This document shows, piece by piece, positions 8,311-16,109 of a stretch of DNA of 64,000 nt (position 1 is its first letter; each line of letters opens with the position of its first letter). The notes under the pieces are model-generated. The model searched no databases. It was given only the letters and a program-made list of their open reading frames with translations, and was not told where the DNA came from. The stretch is from contig NZ_BBXE01000013.1 in NCBI RefSeq assembly GCF_001570565.1, positions 452,984 to 516,983 of the forward strand, in the 5' to 3' direction. This DNA is from Herbidospora yilanensis (GTDB lineage Bacteria; Actinomycetota; Actinomycetes; Streptosporangiales; Streptosporangiaceae). A program made the position numbers and the translations under genes.

Positions 8311-9024
8311 TCACTGTCGGCCCCCCACATAACGGTCGGTCAGCCGGGCCACCGCGGCGACCACCTCGGAGGCGTTCGACAGGTCGGGCAGCACGATGTC
8401 GGCCCCCGCCTCGGCGAGCTCGGCGGCCGTCGACCGGCCCGACGCGACCGCGATCATCGCCGCCCCGGCGATCCGGGCGGCCTGCACGTCACGGGTCGAG
8501 TCGCCGATCAGCACGGCCTCGAAGGGGGCGCGGTACTTCTCCTTCGCCCGCCCCTGGGCGACCTGGAGGAGGCTGGCCTTCGGGTAGACCTCCTCGCCGT
8601 AGCCGCCGATCTCGAAGTCGACGTACTTGTTCAGGCCGAAGGCCATCAGCTTGTGGACGGCGTTCGACTTGATCGTCCCGGTCAGCACCGACTGGACCGT
8701 GCCGTCGAGGCGCGAGACGGCGTGCAGGGCGTCTTTCGCGCCGGGCATCGCCCGGCCCTCCTTGGCCAGCCGCTTGCGCCGGTCGCCGAACGACCGGGCC
8801 AGGGCCTCGATGAACCTCGGCAGGTGGTTGTCGTCGACCGCGATGCCGTTGATCGCCAGGGTCTCGAAGATGATCTCCGAGTCGGGCCGTCCCATCGCGG
8901 GCGCCAGCTTCACGAGCGGACGCCCGGTGACCGCGCGGAACGCCTCGGCGTAGGCGTCCCGGGTGACGATCGTGACGTCGACCAGGGTCAGGTCGATGTT
9001 CCAGAGGACGAGTCGGCGGTCGAT
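8311..9024 (-). CDS. HAD-superfamily protein, nucleophile Asp replaced, likely ATC start
   Basis: About 237 residues with HAD motifs II (VLTGTIKS), III (EVYPKASLL) and IV (VLIGDSTRDVQAARIAG) intact, and an alpha-helical cap, as in phosphoglycolate-phosphatase-like enzymes. Motif I reads LVLWNIDLT: the first Asp, which forms the phospho-enzyme, is Asn. No ATG, GTG or TTG exists in frame between the end of the upstream gene and motif I. The best start is ATC at 9024-9022, five nt after a good GGAGG (9034-9030). Homology clearly begins at IDRRLVLW. Either a rare ATC start is used or a CTG upstream. Activity as a phosphatase is doubtful unless the Asn is deamidated or the role is non-catalytic. 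Confidence 0.75.
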   Translation of the reverse strand: MDRRLVLWNIDLTLVDVTIVTRDAYAEAFRAVTGRPLVKLAPAMGRPDSEIIFETLAINGIAVDDNHLPRFIEALARSFGDRRKRLAKEGRAMPGAKDALHAVSRLDGTVQSVLTGTIKSNAVHKLMAFGLNKYVDFEIGGYGEEVYPKASLLQVAQGRAKEKYRAPFEAVLIGDSTRDVQAARIAGAAMIAVASGRSTAAELAEAGADIVLPDLSNASEVVAAVARLTDRYVGGRQ

Positions 9025-9101
9025 GGTTGCCTCCGGGCGTCGTGAATCTGCCTCATAAAAAGGGACTTCGCCCAGGGTAAGGCCCTCTGCCCCGTATCGG
9101 G

Positions 9102-9737
9102 TCAGATCAGATCCATTGCGTCTGAGAGCGAGTCGACGACCGGGAAGCCCAGCGCGGCGAGTTCGGCGCGGCTGGTCATGCCGCCGGTGTAGAGGACGGC
9201 GCGGGCGCCGACGTGCTGCGCCGCGACGCCGTCGTCGACGCTGTCGCCGATCACCACGACCGTGGCCGGGTCGAGGTCGAGGGCCCTGACGTGGGCCTCC
9301 ATGTGGTCGGCCTTGTGGTCGGCGCGGCCCGACGGGCGCAGGCCGTCGACCCGGGTGAAGTGGTGGTCGATGCCGAACTCGGCGATCTTGGGCACCAGCC
9401 GTTCGTGCTGCCACATCGACAACAGCGACTGGCTGCGGCCCGAGTCGCCCCAGGCGGTGAGGCTGGCCACCGCGCCCTCGGCCAGCAGGCAGGCCTCCAT
9501 GAGCTGGTGGTAGTGGTCGTGGAAGCCCTTGTCGAGCAGCTCCCACTCGCCCTCTTCGAGGGCGCGGCCGATGATGCGCTCGTAGGCGACCCAGATCGGG
9601 CGGCAGTAGACGCTGCGGAACCCGTCGAGGTCGATGGGGGCGAGCCCGTAGGGGCGGAAGATCTCGTTGGTGGCGCTCACGACGGCGTCGGAGTCGTGAA
9701 AGAGGGTGCCGTTCCAGTCCCAGACGATGTGTGTCAT
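9102..9737 (-). CDS. HAD-family hydrolase with DWNGT motif I
   Basis: 211 residues, HAD subfamily IA. Motif I is VWDWNGTLF, so the nucleophile D7 is kept but the second Asp (general acid/base) is Asn9. Motif II-like serine region LLSMWQ, and motif IV VVVIGDSVDDGVAA, are present. The DWNGT variant is recurrent in actinobacterial HAD proteins of unknown substrate, usually labelled phosphoglycolate phosphatase-like. ATG start at 9737. It lies 12 nt after the DUF6912 gene on the same strand. Confidence 0.85.
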   Translation of the reverse strand: MTHIVWDWNGTLFHDSDAVVSATNEIFRPYGLAPIDLDGFRSVYCRPIWVAYERIIGRALEEGEWELLDKGFHDHYHQLMEACLLAEGAVASLTAWGDSGRSQSLLSMWQHERLVPKIAEFGIDHHFTRVDGLRPSGRADHKADHMEAHVRALDLDPATVVVIGDSVDDGVAAQHVGARAVLYTGGMTSRAELAALGFPVVDSLSDAMDLI

Positions 9738-9749
9738 AAGAGCCTCAGA

Positions 9750-10256
9750 TTATCCAAGGACGTCGGGGATCTCCTGGGTGGCGTACCAGAGCAGTTCATG
9801 GGCCTCGGCGCCGTCGACGGTGAACTGGGCGTCGTCGTCGCCGGCGTCGGCCGCCTTCAGCGCCAGCGCGGCGGCCTCGACGTCGGGCACCGCCGACTCC
9901 TCGTCGACGTGGGCGGCCTGGATCAGCCGCATCGGGACCGGCGCGCCGAGCCTGACCCGGCCGCGCTCGGCGACGTCGGGGCTGACCTGGACGTCGGCGT
10001 CGGGCACGTCGGCCGCGATCACCACCCGGCGGGCGGGGGCGGTCACGCCGTCGGCCAGGTCGGCCGCGATCATCCGCAACGACGCGCGGGCCGCCTCCGT
10101 GAGGGCCACGTATTCGAGCTCCTCGGTGTCGCCGGAGACGTACCACTCCACGAGTGCGGGCGTCACGGCGAACCCGGTCAGCGGCGCGGGGCCCAGCTCA
10201 CCCGCGGCGGCCGTGCGGGCCAGCGCGGAGAGCGTGCACGGAAGGTAGACACGCAT
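9750..10256 (-). CDS. DUF6912 family protein
   Basis: 168 residues, no signal peptide or membrane segment. Begins MRVYLPCTLSALARTAAAG and ends DDDAQFTVDGAEAHELLWY, both well conserved in a small actinobacterial family of unknown function (DUF6912) as I recall it. Acidic overall, likely cytoplasmic. The start at 10256 is where family similarity begins; a longer open frame upstream is not coding. It is placed between two HAD genes on the same strand, with 20 nt to the upstream one, suggesting co-transcription. Confidence 0.75.
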   Translation of the reverse strand: MRVYLPCTLSALARTAAAGELGPAPLTGFAVTPALVEWYVSGDTEELEYVALTEAARASLRMIAADLADGVTAPARRVVIAADVPDADVQVSPDVAERGRVRLGAPVPMRLIQAAHVDEESAVPDVEAAALALKAADAGDDDAQFTVDGAEAHELLWYATQEIPDVLG

Positions 10257-10276
10257 GCGACGAGTGTGCCAGGAAG

Positions 10277-10927
10277 TCACGGAAGGGCGCGCAGCGGCAC
10301 CTTCAGCAGCGTCTCCAGTTCGGCGATGGTCGAGTCGGCGTGGGTGTGCAGGATGCCGGTGAAGCCCAGTTCCCGGGCGGCGACGATGTTGCCCTCGATG
10401 TCGTCGATGAAGACGCACTCCGTCGGTTCGAGCCCGACCAGGCCGACGGCGTGGGCGAAGATGCGCGGCTCGGGCTTGCGCATGCCGACCTCGCCCGAGA
10501 TGACGACGGCGTCGAACGCCTCGTCCCAGCCGGTGCGGTCGTACTCGTTGCCCCACGAGTTCGACACCAGGCAGGTCTTGTATCCGGCCTCGCGGGCCCG
10601 GCGGAGCATCACGAACATCGCCTCGACCGGCAGGAAGCCGGCGAACATGCGGGTCAGCAGCCCCTCGGCGACCGGCGGGACCCCGTCGAGCGTGCGCAGC
10701 TCGGCGGCCAGGCCCATCTCGAAGGCCAGCGCGGTGATCTCGCCGCGCTCCAGCGTGTGGATCGGGTTCTCGGCGCCGCCGCCGTACGCCGCCGTGATGA
10801 GGCCGCGCATGACGTCGCGGTAGTGGTCGGCGTCGATGTTGTCGCCGACCAGCCACGTGTTGATGGACTCGGCCATGCTCGTGGTGAGCACTCCGGCCCA
10901 GTCGATTAGCACTCCTTTGACCGTCAT
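10277..10927 (-). CDS. HAD-family protein (subfamily IA) with DWAGV motif I
   Basis: 216 residues. Motif I is LIDWAGVLTT: D9 is the nucleophile, A11 replaces the second Asp, as in the branch that includes YihX-like sugar-phosphatases and epoxide-hydrolase N-domains (DxGGV type). Motif II is CLVSNSWG, the lysine is in GMRKPEPRIF, and motif IV is CVFIDDIEGNIVAA. Substrate unknown. ATG at 10927, 15 nt after the stop of the NagZ-like gene's opposite end is not shared: the two genes are on the same strand, separated by a short gap (10928-10942). Confidence 0.85.
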   Translation of the reverse strand: MTVKGVLIDWAGVLTTSMAESINTWLVGDNIDADHYRDVMRGLITAAYGGGAENPIHTLERGEITALAFEMGLAAELRTLDGVPPVAEGLLTRMFAGFLPVEAMFVMLRRAREAGYKTCLVSNSWGNEYDRTGWDEAFDAVVISGEVGMRKPEPRIFAHAVGLVGLEPTECVFIDDIEGNIVAARELGFTGILHTHADSTIAELETLLKVPLRALP

Positions 10928-10942
10928 GTGGTCAAAGGGTAG

Positions 10943-12241
10943 TCATTTCGTGGCACTGCTGATCCGCCGGGCCACCGCCCGGTGCTCGCTGGTCTTCATG
11001 AGCTTCACGGCCTCGGCCGGGGTGGGGAAGGTGCGCGGGCTGTCGAGGCGGAACTCCCGCTTGAGGTGCAGGATGCGCCCGACCGATTGGTTCAGCCGGG
11101 TCGCGCTGATGCGGCCCGACTCCACCGCCGCCAGGACGGCGTCGCGGGCCGCGTCGAAGTCGGGCGGCATGAGCAGGATGTCGGCCCCGGCCAGGATCGC
11201 CCGGACGGCCACCTCGCCGTCGCCGTACTTCTTGCGGACGCCGTCCATGTTCAGCGCGTCGGTGAACACCACGCCGTCGAAGCCGAGTTCGCCGCGCAGC
11301 ACCCCGGTGAGGATCTTCTTCGACAACGTGGCCGGGTCGCCCGACGGGTCGAGCGCGGGCATCACGATGTGGGCGCTCATGACGGCGTCGACGTCGTTGG
11401 CGATGGCCTCCTTGAAGGGCGGCGCGTCGAGCTTCTCCCACTCCTCGCGGGTGTGGTCGATGACCGGCAGCGAGGTGTGGCTGTCGACGTTGGTGTCGCC
11501 GTGGCCCGGGAAGTGCTTCACCGTCGCGGCGACCCCGCCGTCGCGGAAGCCCTGCACGGCCGCGCCGACCATGTCGGCGACCTCCTCCGGATCGTTCCCG
11601 TAGGCGCGGGGCCCGATGACCGGGTTGTTCGGGTTGACGTTCACGTCGGCGACCGGCGCGAAGTCGAGCGAGATGCCGAGCGCGTTGAGCTCCTCGGCGG
11701 TGACCCGGGCCGCGTCGCGGGCGTTGCGCAGGTCGCCGGTCTGGCCGATCACCGAGGCGCCGGGGATCTCGGTGACGATGCCCTTGAGCCGGGAGACGAT
11801 GCCGTTCTCCTGGTCGACGCCGATCAGCAGCGGCACCTTCCTGGCCGCCGCGCGGAGCCCGGCGGTGAACGTGGCGACCTGCCGGGCGCTCTCGATGTTG
11901 CCCGTGCCGGGGAACAGGATCACGCCGCCCAGGTGGTATTTCTGGATCACCTCGGCCGGGCTGCCGACGCCGTAGCGGGCCAGGTTCTCCTGGTGGGCCG
12001 CCCGGGCCGACGAGCCGTAGAGCACCGGCATGAGGAGCTGGCCGACCTTCTCCTCGACCGTCAGCTCGGCGGTCGGATCTCCGGTCGGAGACGGCGACGG
12101 GCTGGGTTCAGGGGGCGGGGCGACGACCGCGGTCGTCGGGGAACTGGGGAGAGCGGTGCGTGGCGGGGTGCTCGAACACCCCGCCACCACGACGAGCAGA
12201 CCGGCGCCGAGCAGCGCCCTGTGGAGGGACACGCCAGACAC
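10943..12241 (-). CDS. Lipoprotein glycoside hydrolase family 3 (NagZ-like beta-N-acetylhexosaminidase)
   Basis: 432 residues. Signal peptide with lipobox VVVAGC (C22), then a Pro/Ser/Thr linker and a GH3 barrel. The NagZ signature KHFPGHGDTNVDSH (242-255) and the nucleophile region FTDALNMDG (D328) are intact. Removes terminal N-acetylglucosamine from muropeptides or chitin oligomers on the outer face of the membrane. It follows ptsI by 8 nt on the same strand, at the end of the GlcNAc phosphotransferase gene run, so release and uptake of GlcNAc are probably co-regulated. Confidence 0.92.
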   Translation of the reverse strand: MSGVSLHRALLGAGLLVVVAGCSSTPPRTALPSSPTTAVVAPPPEPSPSPSPTGDPTAELTVEEKVGQLLMPVLYGSSARAAHQENLARYGVGSPAEVIQKYHLGGVILFPGTGNIESARQVATFTAGLRAAARKVPLLIGVDQENGIVSRLKGIVTEIPGASVIGQTGDLRNARDAARVTAEELNALGISLDFAPVADVNVNPNNPVIGPRAYGNDPEEVADMVGAAVQGFRDGGVAATVKHFPGHGDTNVDSHTSLPVIDHTREEWEKLDAPPFKEAIANDVDAVMSAHIVMPALDPSGDPATLSKKILTGVLRGELGFDGVVFTDALNMDGVRKKYGDGEVAVRAILAGADILLMPPDFDAARDAVLAAVESGRISATRLNQSVGRILHLKREFRLDSPRTFPTPAEAVKLMKTSEHRAVARRISSATK

Positions 12242-12249
12242 CGTAGCGG

Positions 12250-13935
12250 CTAGAGCCCCAGATCATCGAGGCCGGTCAGGCAGGCGCGGGCCGCCTCCTT
12301 CGCCTCGGACGCGCCCGGTGCGGCTCGGGCGGCGTCGGCCGCCGCGCGGCACTGGTCAAGGGTGTGCCGGGCCAGCGACGCGCGCACCCACGGCAGCGCC
12401 GGGGCGCCCATCGACAACGACGTGACCCCCATGCCGACCAGCACACAGGCCAGCGCCGGATCGGCGCCGGCCTCGCCGCACACACCGCAGCTCCGGCCGG
12501 CCGCGCCCGCCGCCTCGGCGGCCATCGCGATCAGGTCGAGCACCGCCGGGTGCCAGGGGTCCTGGAGGTCGGAGACGCCAGCGACCTGGCGGTCGGCGGC
12601 CATGGCGTACTGGGTGAGGTCGTTGGTGCCGATCGAGAAGAAGTCGACCACCCGGGCCAGGTCGCGGGCGCGCAGCGCGGCAGACGGCACCTCGATCATG
12701 ATGCCTGCGGTCTCCAGCCCGGCCGCGTGGCAGGCGTCGGCGAACCAGGCCGCCTCGGCGACGGTCGCCACCATCGGGGCCATGACACAGGGGATCGCCT
12801 CGGTGCCCTCGGCGGCGCGGGCCAGCGCGCCGAGCTGGGCGGCCATCATGTCGGGGTAACGGCGGAACATGCGCAGGCCGCGTTCGCCGAGGGCCGGGTT
12901 GGGCTCCTCGCCGGGCGGCGGTAGGAACGCGAGCGGCTTGTCGGCGCCCGCGTCGAGAGTGCGGACCACGACCTTGCCGCCGGGGAACGCCTCGAAGACG
13001 GCCCGGTAGGCGGCCTGCTGCTCCTCTTCTGAGGGGGCGTCGGCGCGGTCGAGGAAGAGGAACTCGGTGCGGTAGAGGCCGACGCCCTCGGCGCCGTTGG
13101 CCAGCGCCGCTTCGAGGTCTTTCGGGCCGCCGACGTTGGCGAGCAGCGGAACGGGGTGCCCGTCGGCGGTGGCGCCGGGCCCGGTCGTGCCCGACAGCGC
13201 CTCGGCGCGGGCCCGCGCGGTCGCGACGGCCGCCTGCGCGGCGGCGGGCTCCGGCTCGATGACGACCTCACCGGTCGCGCCGTCGACCAGCAGCGGCGTG
13301 CCCTGCACGAGCGCGGTCGCGCCCGCGCAGCCGACCACGGCCGGCACGCCCATCGCGCGGGCCAGGATCGCGGTGTGACTGGTCGGCCCGCCGTCTTCGG
13401 TGACGAAGGCGGCGACCAGGTTCCGGTCGAGCAGCGCGGTGTCGGCGGGGGCCAGGTCGCGGGCCACCAGGATGTACGGCTCCGCCGCGTCGACCGGCAC
13501 CCCGGGCATCGGCGCCCCGGTCAGCCGGGCGATGGCGCGGTCGCGGATGTCGTCGAGGTCGGCGACGCGCTCCCCCAGGTATCCCCCGGCGGCGGCCAGC
13601 AGGTCGCGGTAGGCGCCGAAGGCCTCGTACACGGCCCTCTCACCGGAGAGCCCCGCGTCGACCAGTTCGTCGACGCCGTCGGCCAGGCCGGGGTCGCGGG
13701 CCATCATCGCCTGGGCCGACAACACCTCGGCGGCCTCTCCCCCGGCGCGCTCGCCGCGGGCCTCCAGGTCGGCGGCCACCTCTTCGAGCGCGGCCTGCAC
13801 GCGGGCCTTCTCGGCCGCGGCGTCGCCGTCGTGGCCGGCGCCCTTGGGGGGCTCGGGGATCGAGCCGACGAGCAGGTGGGCGGCGGCGTAGCCGGTGCCG
13901 GGGCTGACCCCGGAGCCCTTGAGCGTGGTGGCCAT
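12250..13935 (-). CDS. ptsI: Phosphotransferase system enzyme I
   Basis: 561 residues. Phosphoenolpyruvate-protein phosphotransferase, which moves phosphate from PEP to HPr. The active histidine is H187 in GGPTSHTAILARAMG, matching His189 of E. coli. C-terminal PEP-binding signatures VGLYRTEFLF, SIGTNDLTQYAMA and the CGVCGEAG cysteine region are present. The ATG at 13935 overlaps the ptsH stop (TGATG), so the two proteins are translationally coupled. The start is set by this overlap and by the conserved GSGVSPG N-terminus. Confidence 0.96.
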   Translation of the reverse strand: MATTLKGSGVSPGTGYAAAHLLVGSIPEPPKGAGHDGDAAAEKARVQAALEEVAADLEARGERAGGEAAEVLSAQAMMARDPGLADGVDELVDAGLSGERAVYEAFGAYRDLLAAAGGYLGERVADLDDIRDRAIARLTGAPMPGVPVDAAEPYILVARDLAPADTALLDRNLVAAFVTEDGGPTSHTAILARAMGVPAVVGCAGATALVQGTPLLVDGATGEVVIEPEPAAAQAAVATARARAEALSGTTGPGATADGHPVPLLANVGGPKDLEAALANGAEGVGLYRTEFLFLDRADAPSEEEQQAAYRAVFEAFPGGKVVVRTLDAGADKPLAFLPPPGEEPNPALGERGLRMFRRYPDMMAAQLGALARAAEGTEAIPCVMAPMVATVAEAAWFADACHAAGLETAGIMIEVPSAALRARDLARVVDFFSIGTNDLTQYAMAADRQVAGVSDLQDPWHPAVLDLIAMAAEAAGAAGRSCGVCGEAGADPALACVLVGMGVTSLSMGAPALPWVRASLARHTLDQCRAAADAARAAPGASEAKEAARACLTGLDDLGL

Positions 13936-14192
13936 CAGGGCGCTCCGGCGATCGCGGCGAGTTCGTCGAGCAGTTCGTCGGCGCCCTCGCCTTCGGTGCT
14001 GATGGTGATGGCGTCGCCCTTCTTCACGTCGAGGGCCAGCACCGACAGGATGCTCTTGGCGTTGACCGGCGCGCCGTCGCCCTTGGCGAGGGTCACGGTG
14101 GCCGGCGATCTGGTCGCGGTCTGCACGAACGTGGCGGCCGGACGGGCGTGCAGGCCCACCTCCGCCTCGACGATGAGCCTTCGTTGCGGCAC
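13935..14192 (-). CDS. ptsH: Phosphocarrier protein HPr
   Basis: 85 residues from a GTG preceded by GAAGGAGGC. The phospho-acceptor is H15 in GLHARPA; the regulatory-serine region VNAKSILSVL is present with Ser47. Carries phosphate from enzyme I to EIIA. A longer reading from an upstream ATG (14225) is possible but has no matching homology and would exceed the usual HPr length of 85-90. Confidence 0.95.
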   Translation of the reverse strand: MPQRRLIVEAEVGLHARPAATFVQTATRSPATVTLAKGDGAPVNAKSILSVLALDVKKGDAITISTEGEGADELLDELAAIAGAP

Positions 14193-14211
14193 GCTGCCTC
14201 CTTCGGGTCCG

Positions 14212-14227
14212 GCGGTCCGGACCACTC
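14212..14227. promoter_or_regulatory. Degenerate dre-like site upstream of ptsH
   Basis: Contains the palindrome GGTCCGGACC flanked by ACT, matching 11 of 16 positions of the DasR element ACTGGTCTAGACCACT, with CTAG changed to CCGG. It sits 20 nt before the ptsH start in the 56-nt gap after crr, where an internal DasR-controlled promoter would be useful. Candidate only. Confidence 0.3.
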
Positions 14228-14248
14228 ATCCAAACACCCGGTTCGGGG

Positions 14249-14695
14249 TCAGTGCCAGTCGAAGAGAGGATCGCCCGCTTCGACCGGTCCGCTCGCCACG
14301 CCGGAGACGCTCTCCGGCCCGGCGTCCAGGGCGATCACCGGGCAGACCGGCGAATACCCCTCCTCGTCGACGGCATGCGGATGCCAGGCGACGACCGGTT
14401 GCCCGGCTGTGACGAGGTCGCCTTCGACTGCCAGCAACTCGAAGCCGACACCACGCAGTTTCACGGTGTCGACCCCGAGATGGGTCAGCACGCCCCGGCC
14501 GTCGTCGCCGACGACGATGTAGGCGTGCGGGTGCAGCTTGACCAGCCGCCCGGCGATCGGCGCGACCGCGATTTGCGGCCCCCGCGCCGGGTCGACGGCC
14601 GCCCCCGGGCCCACCATGGCCTGTGAGAACACGGGGTCGGGCACGACCGGAAGCCCGACCGCGCGGCCGTTCACCGGAGAGAGGACGGTCGTCAA
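14249..14695 (-). CDS. crr: PTS glucose/GlcNAc-family EIIA (Crr type)
   Basis: 148 residues. Soluble EIIA component that takes phosphate from HPr and passes it to EIIB. Active histidine H72 in GVLTHLGVDTVKL, the partner histidines in KLHPHAYIV, and the typical GxPVVAWHP near the end are seen. Its start overlaps the EIIB stop by 4 nt (ATGA). Confidence 0.93.
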   Translation of the reverse strand: MTTVLSPVNGRAVGLPVVPDPVFSQAMVGPGAAVDPARGPQIAVAPIAGRLVKLHPHAYIVVGDDGRGVLTHLGVDTVKLRGVGFELLAVEGDLVTAGQPVVAWHPHAVDEEGYSPVCPVIALDAGPESVSGVASGPVEAGDPLFDWH

Positions 14696-14931
14696 GCGGA
14701 GTCCAGCAGGTCGTCGATGTCGCTGGCGATCGTGTCGGCCTCCGGCCCGACGACGACCTGCACGACGTTCCCGGTGACCATCACGCCGTGGGCGCCCGCC
14801 CTCTTGAGGACGTCATGGTCGACCTTGGAGGCGTCCCGGACCTCGGTCCGGAGCCGGGTGATGCAGGGCTCCACCTCGATGATGTTGGCCCGCCCGCCCA
14901 GTGCCGCGACGATCTTTGCCGCATCCGCCAT
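14692..14931 (-). CDS. PTS glucose/GlcNAc-family EIIB
   Basis: 79 residues. Single EIIB domain with the phosphocysteine C23 in VEPCITRLRTEVRD. It would phosphorylate sugar carried by the EIIC encoded on the other side of the regulator gene. It is a separate polypeptide, as is usual for the actinobacterial GlcNAc system. It is 31 nt downstream of the SIS-domain gene. Confidence 0.93.
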   Translation of the reverse strand: MADAAKIVAALGGRANIIEVEPCITRLRTEVRDASKVDHDVLKRAGAHGVMVTGNVVQVVVGPEADTIASDIDDLLDSA

Positions 14932-14962
14932 GACGCCTCCCTCTGGATCTCTGGCCGGAACC

Positions 14963-16003
14963 CTACTCGTCGGTCTGGGTGACCTTGTTCAGGCCGCGGG
15001 GCGCGTCGGGGTCGTACCCGAGCCTGCGCGCCAGCGCCTCGGTGAGAAGCTGGCCGGGCACGATCAGCCCCAGCGGCGCCACCCATTCGGGCAGGTCAGG
15101 GCCGTTGAGCGAGGCGGTGGAGGCGCTCGCGAGCGCGTGGCCGCCGCCGACGCCGTAGGCCGCCGCGCCCGCGCCGGTCACCCGCTCGGCCAGCGCGATC
15201 GTGCCCGGCAGGGTCGGCCCCTCGCCGGCGGCGACCAGGATCGCCGGCGTGTCGGCGTCGACGACCGCGATCGGCCCGTGCAGCAGGTCGGCGTAGGACA
15301 GGCCCATGGCGTGCAGGTAGCAGGCCTCCTTGAGCTTCAGCGCCAGTTCGAGCGCGGTCGAGAAGGCCAGCCCGCGCCCCGACACGACCACGCCCGGCTT
15401 GTCGGCCAGCCCCTCGACCAGGGCGTCGAGGTCGCCCGGGTCCTCGATGAGCTTCTGGACGGCGTCGGGCGCCTTCTTCAGATCGTCTTTGTGCACGTCG
15501 GCGCCGAGGCCCAGCGCCAGCACCGCCATGGCCGCGAGCTGGGTCGTGTACGTCTTGGTCGCCGGCACCGCCTTCTCCTCACCGGCGACCGTGCACAGGG
15601 CGAGGTCGGCCGCCTGGGCCAGCGGGCTCTGCTCGCCGCCGTTGGTGATGGCCACGGTCCTGGCGCCGCAGTCGCGGGCCCAGTCGAGCGTCTCGACGAT
15701 CTCCTCGGTCCGCCCCGACTGCGAGACGGCCACGGCGAGCACGCCGTCGAGGTCGAGCTTCCGGCGGTAGGTTGTGGCGATCGACGGCGCGGCCAGCGCC
15801 GCGAGGCGCCCGGCGTGCGACTCGATCAGATAACGGCCGTAGACGGCGGCGTTGTCCGAGGTGCCGCGGGCGATGAACAGCAGGTGGCGGGTCTGTCCGG
15901 CGAGAGAGGTGACTTCGGGGATTCGGGGGAGCAGGGCGTCCAGCGTGGCGCGCAGGGCGGCCGGCTGTTCGGCGATCTCACTGCGCATCTTCGTCGTCGT
16001 CAC
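14963..16003 (-). CDS. SIS-domain sugar-phosphate enzyme, probable glucosamine-6-phosphate deaminase/isomerase
   Basis: 346 residues with two SIS domains, like the isomerase half of GlmS but without the glutaminase half. Seen: FIARGTSDNAAVYGRYLIE and AVAVSQSGRTEEIVE in the first domain, VVSGRGLAFSTALELALKLKE and LLHGPIAVVD in the second. Proteins of this architecture next to GlcNAc PTS genes act as NagB-II type deaminases, converting glucosamine-6-phosphate to fructose-6-phosphate. Start is GTG at 16003, seven nt after AGGA; ATG at 15988 is an alternative. First gene of the minus-strand GlcNAc run. Confidence 0.85.
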   Translation of the reverse strand: MTTTKMRSEIAEQPAALRATLDALLPRIPEVTSLAGQTRHLLFIARGTSDNAAVYGRYLIESHAGRLAALAAPSIATTYRRKLDLDGVLAVAVSQSGRTEEIVETLDWARDCGARTVAITNGGEQSPLAQAADLALCTVAGEEKAVPATKTYTTQLAAMAVLALGLGADVHKDDLKKAPDAVQKLIEDPGDLDALVEGLADKPGVVVSGRGLAFSTALELALKLKEACYLHAMGLSYADLLHGPIAVVDADTPAILVAAGEGPTLPGTIALAERVTGAGAAAYGVGGGHALASASTASLNGPDLPEWVAPLGLIVPGQLLTEALARRLGYDPDAPRGLNKVTQTDE

Positions 16004-16051
16004 GTGCCCATCCTGTAATCGGTCCGTACGTTGACAGACATTTCGGCGGTG

Positions 16052-16073
16052 TGGTCTAGTCCGGACTAGACCA
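16052..16073. promoter_or_regulatory. Perfect 22-bp dre-like operator in the divergent nag promoter region
   Basis: Inverted repeat of 11+11 bp with no mismatch: TGGTCTAGTCC followed by its reverse complement. Each arm carries TGGTCTAG, the half of the Streptomyces DasR element, and the arms overlap so that two dre-like 16-mers can be read. It lies between the SIS gene (start 16003) and the GntR/DasR-like gene (start 16110), so one site can control both directions. Confidence 0.85.
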
Positions 16074-16109
16074 GTACGAACCATAACAAAGCGAAGAGGG
16101 GAGGCGACA

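Noticed and set aside
8280-8330. Longer start for acetoacetyl-CoA synthetase at 8330
   Set aside because: Would overlap the HAD gene, and the added residues lack similarity to the family.
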